Counted from the first letter of the stretch, positions 48,329 through 57,160 are shown. The stretch: DNA of 64,000 nucleotides from a bacterium (GCA_029933125.1 JAOZOU010000005.1:46352-110351); one strand, 5' to 3'. The notes: generated from the letters alone by a model not told the origin. A program made the numbers and translations.

Positions 48329-48357
48329 TTGACTGGACGGCCTCATTATGATATAAT
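48329..48357 (+). promoter_or_regulatory. Strong promoter of the M14 peptidase gene
   Basis: TTGACT (48329-48334), 17-bp spacer, perfect TATAAT (48352-48357). Transcription should begin near 48364. Confidence 0.75.
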
Positions 48358-48369
48358 GCTTTTGTGGTG

Positions 48370-48387
48370 GGCAGCCTGCGGGCTGCC
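48370..48387 (+). promoter_or_regulatory. Hairpin at the very 5' end of the M14 peptidase mRNA
   Basis: GGCAGCC (48370-48376) pairs with GGCTGCC (48381-48387) around TGCG, beginning about six bases after the predicted transcription start. A stabilising 5' stem-loop is one reading. Confidence 0.45.
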
Positions 48388-48425
48388 TATTGCTTTAGGA
48401 TATAGAACCAGAGGAGGCAACAAAG

Positions 48426-50639
48426 ATGCGTCGCACCATTGCTTTGACCATTGTTTTAGGTTTGATGCTAATCTCATCGGCTTTTGCCGGAAAGGCTCTC
48501 GTACGTGTCTTTTTTGAGAGTCCGCAGCATATGAGGGAGGTCCTCCAGCAATTTGACGACGTCGCTGGCTGGGGTGGAAAGCGCTATGCAGACATAGTTG
48601 TTTCTTTCGAAAAACTTGATGAACTCAATGCAATAGCTCCCAACAATGAAACTCTCATTCCCGATGTCGATCGCTATATCCACGAGAGGGGTGTACTTGG
48701 TGTTGGTAGTGCTTATCATACGCAGGAAGAAGCCTATGCTGAGATGGATAGTGTTGCCACAGCTCATCCCGACATCTGCCAGCTTCAATCAATCGGCTTA
48801 AGCATCGAAGGTCGAGACATCTGGGCACTCAAGATATCGGACAATGTAACGGTCACTGAGGACGAACCACGTGTGCTTTACCTCGGGTGCCATCATGCCC
48901 GGGAGATCATAACAATCGAAATTCCCCTTTACATTATGCACTACCTTGTTGACAACTACGGGGCAGATAGTCTTGCAACTTTTCTGGTCGACAATCGCGA
49001 GATATGGATTGTTCCCATCTTGAACCCTGACGGTAGGGAGTATGTTGAGAATGTTGGTGACTGGCGCAAGAACCGTCGTGACAATGGTGACGGTACCTAT
49101 GGTGTCGACTTGAATCGCAACTATGCCTATATGTGGGGCTATGACGATGTAGGATCGAGTCCAAATCCAGGGAGAGAAACCTACCGTGGAACAGGTGCTT
49201 TTTCTGAGCCCGAGACCCAGGCTATAAGAGATCTTATGATCAACTACCAATTCGCGACCTGCATCTCCTATCACAGCCATGGTCGATTGATCCTCTATCC
49301 ATGGGGCTATGTCCCTTCGCTTTGCCCTGATGATGACATCTACTACGCACTCTGTGACAGCATGGCCAGTCTCAACGGCTACACTTTTGGGCCTGCAGCG
49401 ACAACGATCTATCCGACCAACGGTGATAGTGATGACTGGATGTACGGAGAGCAGGTAATAAAGGATAAAGTGCTTTCAATGACCTTTGAGGTCGGAAGCG
49501 AATTCTATCCACCCGAATCAGACATAATACCACTTTGTGAGGAGAATCTTGCACCAAGTTTGCTGGCAGCTGAGTTTGCTGGAAATCTCCGAAGGATTCT
49601 TGCCCCTGTGCCACCAGTGATAACCTCTATGGCAGATGATGACGATGGCAATTTCACGGTTGCCTGGACGCCTGATCTTTCTGATAGTGTGAATCTGCCT
49701 GTTGCTTATGCTCTCATGGAGAGAACCGGTCTCCAGCGGGTCTTGGATGATGTTGAGTCAGGTGACATTTACTGGAATCGCTCAAAGTTTAAGCTGAGCA
49801 CATCGCGTGCCTGGAGCGGAACGCAGAGCTTTTACGGAGGTTATACAGACAGCCGTGATGCGAAGCTCACATCACTTGTGGGCCTTGATGTCTCCGTGGA
49901 TGACACTCTCTTCTTCTACACCTGGTACGACATTGAGGAGGACTGGGACTATGCCTATGTTGAGGTTTCAACTGACGGAGGGGCTCACTTCCACTCAATT
50001 CCTGGTAACATCACGACAACATCAAATCCCAATGGTAACAATCTGGGTTATGGGATTACGGGCTCTTCAGGTGGCTGGGTGCGGGCGGTTTTCCCGCTAA
50101 CGAGTTTTGCTGACTCAACTATCCTTATAAGATTCCGCTACAAAACCGACTCCTATTATCTTGAGGAAGGTATATATATCGACGATATCTTTCCTGTTGA
50201 GACTTTTGATTCATCATTTGTCATAAGTGATGCCATAACTGAAACCCACTATGATCTCTCAAGGCCTGCTGGGACTTACTACTACGAGGTAAGAGCCAAG
50301 GATTCCGACGGTCAGTGGGGCTACTGGAGCCAGCGTGAATCAATCAATGTGACAGGCGCTGGGATTACTCCTCGGGAGAAGCCAGATGTGATTGCCTTCA
50401 CTAATCCTGTCTCAAGAGGTTCGAGCCTCAGGCTTGCTGGGTTACCAGAGAAAGCCTTAAACCTATATGTGGTCGATATCAGAGGGAGATTGGTACGTAG
50501 GATAGGGGTCAGCCCATCTGGATCAGGAGAATGGGATCTTACCGATGATAAGGGATGTGAGGTAGCGCCCGGAATCTACTTCATAAAGTTAGACCCCGGA
50601 ACCAATTCCAGGGTCTTCAAAGTTGTTGTCCTAAAGTAA
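48426..50639 (+). CDS. Secreted zinc carboxypeptidase (M14) with C-terminal FlgD/type IX-type sorting domain
   Basis: The 737-residue protein has a signal peptide (TIALTIVLGLMLISSAFAG) and a propeptide to about 95. An M14 catalytic domain follows, with zinc motif His157-x2-Glu160 (GCHHAREI), substrate Arg in NPDGREYV and DLNRNYAYMWG, third ligand in SYHSHGRLI and general base Glu in FEVGSEF. A jelly-roll domain follows (about 440-600), and the C-terminus ends in a FlgD-like sorting domain (LNLYVVDIRGRLVRR, PGIYFIKL). It removes C-terminal residues from peptides outside the cell. AGAGGAGG precedes the ATG. It is monocistronic with its own promoter. Confidence 0.92.
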   Translation: MRRTIALTIVLGLMLISSAFAGKALVRVFFESPQHMREVLQQFDDVAGWGGKRYADIVVSFEKLDELNAIAPNNETLIPDVDRYIHERGVLGVGSAYHTQEEAYAEMDSVATAHPDICQLQSIGLSIEGRDIWALKISDNVTVTEDEPRVLYLGCHHAREIITIEIPLYIMHYLVDNYGADSLATFLVDNREIWIVPILNPDGREYVENVGDWRKNRRDNGDGTYGVDLNRNYAYMWGYDDVGSSPNPGRETYRGTGAFSEPETQAIRDLMINYQFATCISYHSHGRLILYPWGYVPSLCPDDDIYYALCDSMASLNGYTFGPAATTIYPTNGDSDDWMYGEQVIKDKVLSMTFEVGSEFYPPESDIIPLCEENLAPSLLAAEFAGNLRRILAPVPPVITSMADDDDGNFTVAWTPDLSDSVNLPVAYALMERTGLQRVLDDVESGDIYWNRSKFKLSTSRAWSGTQSFYGGYTDSRDAKLTSLVGLDVSVDDTLFFYTWYDIEEDWDYAYVEVSTDGGAHFHSIPGNITTTSNPNGNNLGYGITGSSGGWVRAVFPLTSFADSTILIRFRYKTDSYYLEEGIYIDDIFPVETFDSSFVISDAITETHYDLSRPAGTYYYEVRAKDSDGQWGYWSQRESINVTGAGITPREKPDVIAFTNPVSRGSSLRLAGLPEKALNLYVVDIRGRLVRRIGVSPSGSGEWDLTDDKGCEVAPGIYFIKLDPGTNSRVFKVVVLK

Positions 50640-50646
50640 GTGAAAA

Positions 50647-51033
50647 TCAGCCGAGGACCTCTTTAACGGCCTGGCGAAGTTTTGCTGCATCAATAGGTTT
50701 CTCGATATAGGCATTGGGACGCTCGCCCATATAGGCCCTCATCTCTTCACCTGAGAAGCCAAGGCCAATCTTCTCTTTGATCCCGGTAAGCATTATCACG
50801 GGTATGGATTTAAGGTTGTCGTCTTTCTTCATTGCCTCGAAGACCTGAAATCCATCCAGCCCCGGCATCTGGACGTCAAGCACAACAAGATCAGGTTTCT
50901 CCTGTTTCATTGCTGCAAGACCTGAATTGCCGTCCGATGCCGAGACGACTTTATAGCCCTCGCCTTCGAGGATCTCTGTGACGAAGTCAACAGCGTCGGG
51001 TTCATCATCGACTACGAGAATCGTCTTAGGCAT
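50647..51033 (-). CDS. Single-domain response regulator (CheY-like)
   Basis: The 128-residue receiver has the acidic pair at 9-10 (LVVDDEPDA), phospho-acceptor Asp53 (VVLDVQMPGLDG), Thr83 and Lys112 (IEKPID). The loop before the last strand is extended by about 12 residues (GLGFSGEEMRAYMGER), as in some delta/FCB regulators. No output domain is present, so it acts by protein contact. GAGGAGG precedes the ATG. Its partner kinase may be the FHA-GAF kinase 800 bases downstream on the other strand. Confidence 0.93.
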   Translation of the reverse strand: MPKTILVVDDEPDAVDFVTEILEGEGYKVVSASDGNSGLAAMKQEKPDLVVLDVQMPGLDGFQVFEAMKKDDNLKSIPVIMLTGIKEKIGLGFSGEEMRAYMGERPNAYIEKPIDAAKLRQAVKEVLG

Positions 51034-51120
51034 TGTACATCCTCCTCAGGTATCTGCTGTTCAAACATTATCAACACGCCAAGATCCTTGGCTTGAAGGC
51101 ATCCTCCAACTGGCTCCACC

Positions 51121-51149
51121 ATTTTCTTATTTGATCGTGCGATTGTCAA
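51121..51149 (-). promoter_or_regulatory. Probable promoter of the response regulator gene
   Basis: Minus-strand TTGACA (51149-51144), 17-bp spacer, GAAAAT (51126-51121). Confidence 0.45.
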
Positions 51150-51223
51150 TACAATAGTTCACCATTTGAATTAGCATTGGTAGTGTATGGCCTGAAGGAA
51201 TCGCTTGTGCGGTGTCATGCCCC

Positions 51224-51252
51224 TTGAAACTTAGGTCACAAAGGTCTATGCT
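51224..51252 (+). promoter_or_regulatory. Probable promoter of the P460 cytochrome gene
   Basis: TTGAAA (51224-51229), 17-bp spacer, TATGCT (51247-51252), 26 bases before the ATG. Confidence 0.45.
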
Positions 51253-51278
51253 TTTCTTAATTTCAACAAGGAGGCCTT

Positions 51279-51797
51279 ATGATGCGCACAGCTGCAATTC
51301 TCATAGGCATCCTTACACTTGCCATGTTCATAGTCTGCTCTACTGAGGGGGTCGAGAGATCACCCAATGGTATCGCCTTGCCGCAGGATTTTGCCAGCTG
51401 GCAGCTCGTAGCTCCTTCCTATAGAACGGATAATGGTACAATAAGGACAATTCTGGGAAATAAAGCAGCACAAGAGGCAATTCTTAGCGGGAAGGTCAAT
51501 CCGTGGCCCGATGGGGTAATCCTCGCCAAGATTGTCTGGAAGGCTCAGGTCAGCCCTGACTGGCAGGGCGCCATAATACCAACAGATTTCGTGCATGTCG
51601 AATTCATGGTCAAGGATTCTAAGCTTTATCGAGAAACCGGAGGTTGGGACTTTGCCGGATGGGTTGGCAAGGATCTTGAGCCTTATGGCAAGGATCGGAG
51701 CTTCGTTGAGGAATGCTTCGCCTGCCATCAGCCAGTAAAATCCAGAGACTACGTCTTTACGAAGCCGGCTTTTCTCCCGAAAATCGAGACAAAGTAG
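51279..51797 (+). CDS. Cytochrome P460 family c-type haem protein
   Basis: The 172-residue protein has a signal peptide or anchor (residues 3-20) and the P460 pattern NKAAQEAILSGKVNPWPDG, FVHVEFMVKDSKLY, GGWDFAGWVGKDLEPYGKD and the haem site CFACH (Cys146, Cys149, His150). Family members are periplasmic and oxidise hydroxylamine or bind nitric oxide and other gases. No obvious hydroxylamine or denitrification genes are nearby, so a gas-binding or detoxification role is as likely. AAGGAGG precedes two adjacent ATGs; the second (51282) has the better spacing. The downstream kinase gene starts 26 bases after its stop. Confidence 0.85.
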   Translation: MMRTAAILIGILTLAMFIVCSTEGVERSPNGIALPQDFASWQLVAPSYRTDNGTIRTILGNKAAQEAILSGKVNPWPDGVILAKIVWKAQVSPDWQGAIIPTDFVHVEFMVKDSKLYRETGGWDFAGWVGKDLEPYGKDRSFVEECFACHQPVKSRDYVFTKPAFLPKIETK

Positions 51798-51823
51798 ATG
51801 GTCGCATTAACGGAGGATCACAG

Positions 51824-53392
51824 TTGGCGAAGATAGTTGTTAGCCTAGCTGGCAAGATAGTTGAGACCGTCACACTCGGTGAGGGCAATCTCGTTGTTGG
51901 AAGATCACCATCATGTGACATCCATCTTGATGACAAGACTGTTTCGCGTCGCCATGCGAGCATAAGAGTCTCGAGGGATGGCATAACCGTCGAAGATCTC
52001 AATTCACGCAATGGCACTTTCATCTCTGGCAACAGAGTGAGTCATCATGTTGTTTCACCTGGCGATGTGATCACTGTTGGCCCTTTTTCCATAAGTTTTG
52101 AGGACCTTCCTGCTTCGAGAGAGGCGACAGCTCAAGATACCTCGGGTCAGACAGTTGTGAATACCCTTGATGCAATCACAGTGAGTAAGGCAGAGGATGT
52201 AAAGGAAGGCGTGGTAAGTACAGAGGCTGCCTCAAGGCGGCTGAGTGCTATCTATGATCTTAGCCAGCGTCTCAGTGGAAGGCTTGATACTAACGATGTC
52301 GCGGAGGCATTTCTCGATACGATCTTTGAGGTTTTCCCGAAGATCGACAGATGTTTGATTTTCGTTGAGGATAGGTTCGCTCATGAACTAAGCCCGATTG
52401 CCGTGAGGCCAACTTCGGCCTCGGGTGAGGTGAAGGTATCGCGTACTGTTATCAAGACAATAATGGAAGAAAAGCGGGCTGTCCTCTGCACGGATACCCT
52501 GAGCGATGAGCGTTTCAAACATGCTGTGAGTTTACAGGACTTGCGTATCAGGGCGATCATGTGTGCCCCTCTGCTAATCGGTGAGCGTGTGATTGGTATG
52601 GTCGAACTTGATTCGGAGAGGGGAATGGTTCTTGACGAAGATGATCTGAGATTGCTTGTCGGACTTGCCTCTCAAGTGAGCATTGCACTTGACAACGCAA
52701 TGCTCTTTATGGAGCTGGAGCAGTCGCGACGCCTTGCAGCAATCGGACAAACAATCGCCAGTGTTGCCCACTGTGTCAAGAATGTACTCAACGGCATCGA
52801 AGGAGGGCTTTTCATTGCCAAGCGGGGACTTGAAGCCAATCTCGAGGAGAAGATTGCAAAAGGATGGGACATGCTTGAGCGCAATGCCTCTTTCCTCAAG
52901 ACACTTGTGCTTGATATGCTTGACTATTCAAAGCAACGCCCGCCTCAATATGAGAATGTCAACTTTGAGAAGCTCATCATCGAGATAAGGGATTTTGTCA
53001 GTGGCAGAGCTGATAAGGGAGGAATCCTGCTCAAGGTTGAAGTGGATTCAACCATAGGTGAGGTCAGGGTCGATCCGACTCGTATGAAGCGTGCGCTTCT
53101 CAACATAGTTGCCAATGCTATTGAAGCTACAGACGAAGGGGGTGCGGTTTCAATACGAGCCTCCAAGTGCGGTGACAGCATCGAAATTTGTATCACAGAT
53201 ACAGGCAAGGGTATACCTGAGGATAAGCTTGAGACCATTTTTGAGCCTTTCTTTTCAACAAAAGGAAACAAAGGAACAGGTTTGGGACTTGCTGTTACCA
53301 GGAAAATAATTGAGGAACACAGGGGAAGCATAGAGGTTGCATCTCAGGTGGGCCAGGGAACGACTTTCACGATTCTGCTTCCAATTGGGTAG
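51824..53392 (+). CDS. FHA-GAF sensor histidine kinase
   Basis: The 522-residue soluble protein has an FHA domain (residues 10-95; VVGRSPSCDIHLDDKTVSRR and NSRNGTFI), a GAF domain (about 140-300), a divergent H-box SVAHCVKNVLNGIEGG, and a HATPase domain with LNIVANAIEA (N box), ITDTGKGIPED and GTGLGLAV. FHA domains bind phosphothreonine, so it may link Ser/Thr kinase signals to two-component output. The TTG start at 51824 has GGAGG seven bases upstream; an earlier in-frame ATG at 51713 overlaps the P460 gene in another frame. Adjacent P460 and the nearby response regulator are plausible input and output. Confidence 0.88.
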   Translation: MAKIVVSLAGKIVETVTLGEGNLVVGRSPSCDIHLDDKTVSRRHASIRVSRDGITVEDLNSRNGTFISGNRVSHHVVSPGDVITVGPFSISFEDLPASREATAQDTSGQTVVNTLDAITVSKAEDVKEGVVSTEAASRRLSAIYDLSQRLSGRLDTNDVAEAFLDTIFEVFPKIDRCLIFVEDRFAHELSPIAVRPTSASGEVKVSRTVIKTIMEEKRAVLCTDTLSDERFKHAVSLQDLRIRAIMCAPLLIGERVIGMVELDSERGMVLDEDDLRLLVGLASQVSIALDNAMLFMELEQSRRLAAIGQTIASVAHCVKNVLNGIEGGLFIAKRGLEANLEEKIAKGWDMLERNASFLKTLVLDMLDYSKQRPPQYENVNFEKLIIEIRDFVSGRADKGGILLKVEVDSTIGEVRVDPTRMKRALLNIVANAIEATDEGGAVSIRASKCGDSIEICITDTGKGIPEDKLETIFEPFFSTKGNKGTGLGLAVTRKIIEEHRGSIEVASQVGQGTTFTILLPIG

Positions 53393-53396
53393 GTTG

Positions 53397-55082
53397 TCAC
53401 TCAGCCTTATTGACTTCAACAGGAGGCATTATCCTGTAGATGGCTGATTGCCAGCTTTGTGATCTGTAGGCAACAGGATACCCCTTTTGTTGGAGAATCT
53501 GGGATGCTTTGGGCTTGCGTGCTACAATATAGATATGGTTGCCGAGATTGCTAAGATACTGCCAATCCTCAGTGCTGAGGCATCCTGATTCATAGAGGGA
53601 ACTTGCAATCCTGATTCTTCTTTCAATCTCCTCGCGGCTGTAGCCACTCTGGCTGATTAGTATCATCTTGATATTGCCATAGCCCTTGCGCTGCTTCCGC
53701 TCCGTTGCGGAATAAGGGATGAGGATTTGTCGTTGCCCGAGCACGGGGATTTCAAGCTCCGTATCGATGAATATGGCATCGAGGGGCGTTTGGTTGCGGA
53801 TCCAATCGTAGAGATCTTGCTCCCCCGATCTGGTCTTAAGCACCATACCTTCTTCGAAAAAGGTGTTGGGCACTCTCTGGCCGACCGAGCTTCTGAGCCA
53901 CAGTATTCGAAAAGTTGGTAAGAGGAATAGCATGAGAATGAAAAATGCTGCCAACCTCCCGAATCTCTTCTGGAAGCAACATAGAATCGGACCTCCCAGG
54001 ATACCCAGAGTGGTGCTCGAAAGAAGCAGGAACTTATATTCGTTGTTGAAGGTAAGATGGATCGAAAGATATGCAGCAAGTGTGGAGATCACGGGAACGC
54101 TGATCACTAGAAGAGCTATTCTTCTCACCGTGGAAAGCAAGCACCTGAGGACGATCAGAAACAAAACCAGGATCGGTAGATTCACAATGAAATAGTTGAT
54201 GATGTTCTGCTTTAGATAGGTCTTATCAAGAATCATTGCATGCGCGGCAGATCCAGCAATGGATTTTAGATATGGGATCAGGATAGCTACTACGCCGAAA
54301 AAAGCAAGCCACATGACTGCCGTTCGCACGAAGTAGGCCATGTTGCTTCTTGAGACGAGCCAGGAGACTGGGAAGCCGAGAAGAATTGAAGCTGCGATAC
54401 CAGGTAGGAAAGCAGGGTAGAGAAATCCGGTTAGGGCTATGCCTGCAGCGACAACTAGGAAGGGCTTCCTGGGATTCGCATGGCTGTAATAGAGCAACGC
54501 CCCATAGATGGTAAGAAACCATCCAATGAGTCCAAGGGGAAGGGCATTGATAGTTATGAATTTATCAATAAGTGGTATACCTCGAATCTCCGGTTGTACT
54601 CTTGCATGGACCAGCCTTACCATCTCAACTATAAAAGGTGTAAATGCATAGATTGCAAATATCGCAGAGAGAAGATTAGTTCTCTCGTCATTCACAAGCA
54701 CTTGGGATATCTTCACAACGAGCAGGATCACCAGAATCGAGGAGATCATATTAAGTGCAGGTATTGCCAAGAATGGTGTAACATCGAAGATCTTGCAGAT
54801 TGCTGCAGCCAGAAGATGGGGTACCCACGGATAGTGGAGACTCTTTCCAGCCACAAGGGGATCTGGTGGGGGGATCCTGCCATTGACGATCTGATAGACT
54901 ATACTGCCATGCATGAAACTGTGGAATGAGAATATTCGAAAGCCTGGGTTAACCAGATAGGTCAATATTACCGGTGCCAAACCCCAGAGGATTACCCAGA
55001 GCTTGCGAATAGGGCGCAGGATGATGTTGGCAATGAGAATGGCTGTTGCTATGCTGTACAAGAGAACGACGAGTAAAATCAT
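53397..55082 (-). CDS. GT-C-like multipass membrane protein
   Basis: The 561-residue protein has about 11 hydrophobic helices and a C-terminal soluble domain of about 140 residues (RSGEQDLYDWIRNQTPLDAI). An early loop FSFHSFMHGSIVYQIVNG followed by PPPDPLVAGKSLHYPW resembles large bacterial GT-C/DUF2298-type proteins, but no clear acidic DE/DD motif stands out. Role in envelope glycan synthesis is inferred from fold only. It converges with the histidine kinase gene, with four bases between stops. Confidence 0.62.
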   Translation of the reverse strand: MILLVVLLYSIATAILIANIILRPIRKLWVILWGLAPVILTYLVNPGFRIFSFHSFMHGSIVYQIVNGRIPPPDPLVAGKSLHYPWVPHLLAAAICKIFDVTPFLAIPALNMISSILVILLVVKISQVLVNDERTNLLSAIFAIYAFTPFIVEMVRLVHARVQPEIRGIPLIDKFITINALPLGLIGWFLTIYGALLYYSHANPRKPFLVVAAGIALTGFLYPAFLPGIAASILLGFPVSWLVSRSNMAYFVRTAVMWLAFFGVVAILIPYLKSIAGSAAHAMILDKTYLKQNIINYFIVNLPILVLFLIVLRCLLSTVRRIALLVISVPVISTLAAYLSIHLTFNNEYKFLLLSSTTLGILGGPILCCFQKRFGRLAAFFILMLFLLPTFRILWLRSSVGQRVPNTFFEEGMVLKTRSGEQDLYDWIRNQTPLDAIFIDTELEIPVLGQRQILIPYSATERKQRKGYGNIKMILISQSGYSREEIERRIRIASSLYESGCLSTEDWQYLSNLGNHIYIVARKPKASQILQQKGYPVAYRSQSWQSAIYRIMPPVEVNKAE

Positions 55083-55377
55083 ATGAGGGATAGTCCTGTT
55101 GAGCGCAATCCCGTTGTGCCATCTGCCAGCATGGATTCTATACCTGCAGCATCAAGCTGGGCAAGAGAAAAGCTTTGCGCCTTTTTCCTTTCGTGAAGTG
55201 TTTTGCTTTCGGGCTCTGAGACGTGCTTTTTCGAAACTCACCCTCAAGAGATTGCCCAGGAGGAGTTAGGCACGATCGGTGGGTTAAATCGCCGCAGTGG
55301 CAACGCCTTGGAGAAGTACTTGGTGCCGCCCACCATGATTGCAGGCGGCACCCTATCATATCCCTGTCTCATGTCTT
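55083..55377. other. Gap with no gene; hairpin downstream of broken gene
   Basis: No credible coding frame. The minus-strand hairpin GGTGCCGCC/GGCGGCACC (55322-55330 with 55344-55352, 13-base loop) lies 26 bases after the stop of the broken secreted-protein gene and could have been its terminator, though no T-run follows. Confidence 0.45.
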
Positions 55378-55970
55378 CTATCTGTAGAGTGCCTTAATGG
55401 TGCCCCAGGTACTCGGATCTGTTGAAGTCGGTCCATCTACATATATCTCGATGTCGAGATAGTCAAAAGTGCTTTCGCTGGAAGCAGCGACGCCGAGGAC
55501 GTTCCAGCCTGAATGCCAGCCGGTTCCGGGCCAAACCCACATCGAGCCCTGCCACCACGGACAGGTTGGGGCACTTCCACTAGAGCCAAACCAGTTACCA
55601 TTCATGTAGAGACGGCAGTTCTGAGTCTCTCTTACATCGACATAGAGATCAGTAACCCCATCTGGTAGCTGGAACCAGACGCGCAAAGCTATCGTACCGT
55701 CAGTGCGGCTGCTCCACGCTGTTTCGACCGGCCCAACGTCGCATTCGGCGGAGGCGGTACCAAACGCGACTTTACCGATCAACCAGTCTCAGTCATCGAA
55801 GTCGGGTGCGAAGACTTCAGACGGCACTTCATTTACTCCAACCTGGAAGAATTCATAGGTAGCTGTTGCTGTCCCGAACGGAACAATCACAACGCTACCT
55901 GAGGCCAAACCCATGCTTGCTGCCGCAGTTAGAATGACTACACACCCAGGGAAAGAAAAACCGCTCTCAA
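55378..55970 (-). pseudogene. Broken gene for a small secreted beta-sandwich protein
   Basis: On the minus strand a TTG start at 55970 has AAAGGAGG five bases upstream and begins a signal peptide (LRAVFLSLGV). This frame stops at once, but the frame one base over continues VVILTAAASMGLASG and runs on. A TGA at 55791-55789 then interrupts FAPDFDD and DWLIGKVAFG, after which the frame is open to TWGTIKALYR and a stop. The mature part (about 150 residues) looks like a jelly-roll with LYVDVRETQNCRLYMNGNWF. Promoter, start site and C-terminus are intact, so the lesions are recent or are sequencing errors. Confidence 0.62.
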
Positions 55971-56025
55971 CTCAACCTCCTTTCTGTGAGCGCCGACCCG
56001 AGCTACGTCATAACGTTGGACATGT

Positions 56026-56054
56026 ATTATATCATAACAAAGAAAGCGTGGCCA
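56026..56054 (-). promoter_or_regulatory. Promoter of the broken secreted-protein gene
   Basis: Minus-strand TGGCCA (56054-56049), 17-bp spacer, perfect TATAAT (56031-56026), about 50 bases before the TTG start. Confidence 0.5.
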
Positions 56055-56119
56055 CTTCTCCAGGGGTGAGAGCAGTGTACCATAGAGTTCGCAGATTTGG
56101 GTTTGAAGGGGAGGGAAAT

Positions 56120-56163
56120 GGGGGTGTCCTCCCCAGAAAAAACCTAAACGAGGAGACACCCCC
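56120..56163. repeat. Inverted repeat at the left side of the IS256-like remnant
   Basis: GGGGGTGTC (56120-56128) and GACACCCCC (56155-56163) form a 9-bp stem just before the ATG of the transposase remnant. It may be the left end of the element. No matching right end was found downstream. Confidence 0.4.
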
Positions 56164-56867
56164 ATGAAAGAACTCTACCTGGGTGATAGAGACATTGATG
56201 AGGTTTAGCAAGGGTTTAATCGACCGTGGTGGCAACAGGCAGACGGTGATGTGCGTATGTTGCTGAAGGGGATGCTTGAGCGATACGGTTATGAGGACTT
56301 GGTTTGGCAGACCTGCCTGTGCGTCGCGCGCAGAGAGGAGCTGATGCGAGTGCTTGGGATGATCTATGCGCGGGTAACGCGTCAGTTGTGCTGGGTGCGT
56401 AGGATGTGGAACGTTCTGGGGGAAGGTGCGTAAGGTGGACCATGAAGGCGTTAGATGGGGACTCATGGCGATGTATGAAGCCCGGAGCGGCAAGAGTGCT
56501 TTGGAAGCCGATCTTAGGTGGGCGAAGAGGCGGAGCGGGAAATATCCCCGAGCTGTAAGGAGTGTGGAGAGGTATCTTGAGGAGTCGCTGGATCTGTTTC
56601 TCTGCCCTGCCCATCACAAGGTGCTATATAAGGGGTGCGAACCCTATTGAGCGGTCGTTCAGGGAGATGAGGAAAGGAACAATACCCATAACTACATTCA
56701 TCAATCGTGACAGTTGTGACCGGACCATCTTCGGAGTGATATCTAAGTCGAATATGCAATGGAGGAGATCACCCTCAAAGAATTCGCAAACGAACCTTGA
56801 TGCTACCGTAGAGGTCTACAGGTTGAACTGTGATGCGCGGTGTGATAGACTTTTCATGGCGAACTGA
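56164..56867 (+). mobile_element. IS256-family (mutator-type) transposase remnant, frameshifted
   Basis: Three successive frames, each one base on, join into a degraded transposase. MKELYLGDRDIDEV is followed by a TAG. Then come VTRQLCWVRRMWNVLGEG (the QRCWVHKxRNVL region), RKVDHEGVRWGLMAMYEA, GKYPRAVRSVERYLEESLDL, and after a second shift near 56630 GANPIERSFREMRKGT with FINRDSCDRTIFGVIS, the C-terminal IERxFREmRrRT signature. The middle of the protein, with the first two catalytic acids, is missing. It is not functional. It sits immediately upstream of the cas operon, where cas3 often lies in type I-E loci. Confidence 0.8.
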
Positions 56868-57051
56868 AGCACAGTTATCGACCGAGGGCAACGAGCCTTG
56901 CATCAAGCCAACTGAGGGTGCGAGATTGCGAATCACCATCACAATCACGCTGCGATAGTTTCTCGACAAGAACCGTTGGCGGCTTCTGGACTACCTCAAG
57001 CGTTGGTAGCTCCATCAACAGCGGGTACTTGGCTCAACAGGGAATAAGAAA

Positions 57052-57156
57052 ATGAAGCCAATTCACACATCTCTTGAGAAGTTCAAATTTCGCGAAGATC
57101 AAGAGCCCGGCGATGAATTCAACAAAATTCGGATAAGCAAATCCGAAAGGAGGTGA
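57052..57156 (+). CDS. Possible 34-residue ORF ahead of cas8e
   Basis: ATG at 57052 opens a charged 34-residue frame (MKPIHTSLEKFKFREDQE at its start) that ends in a TGA lying inside the AGGAGGTGA Shine-Dalgarno sequence of cas8e. AGGGA lies about nine bases upstream. It could be a translated leader that couples to cas8e, the tail of a lost upstream gene, or chance. The 56868-57051 stretch before it holds only a short frame with an internal stop. Confidence 0.28.
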   Translation: MKPIHTSLEKFKFREDQEPGDEFNKIRISKSERR

Positions 57157-57160
57157 TCCT

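Noticed and set aside
56032-56617. Two overlapping minus-strand open frames opposite the transposase remnant
   Set aside because: They are antisense to recognisable IS256 coding sequence and show no family features.
56926-57009. Short coding-like frame ending DKNRWRLLDYLKRW
   Set aside because: It has an internal TAG, no start signals and is too short to assign; perhaps further remnant of a lost gene.
56164-57160. IS256 remnant plus cas genes as a CRISPR-associated transposon
   Set aside because: No Tn7-type genes (tnsB, tnsC, tniQ) are present, the transposase is broken and of another family, and Cas1/Cas2 are present.
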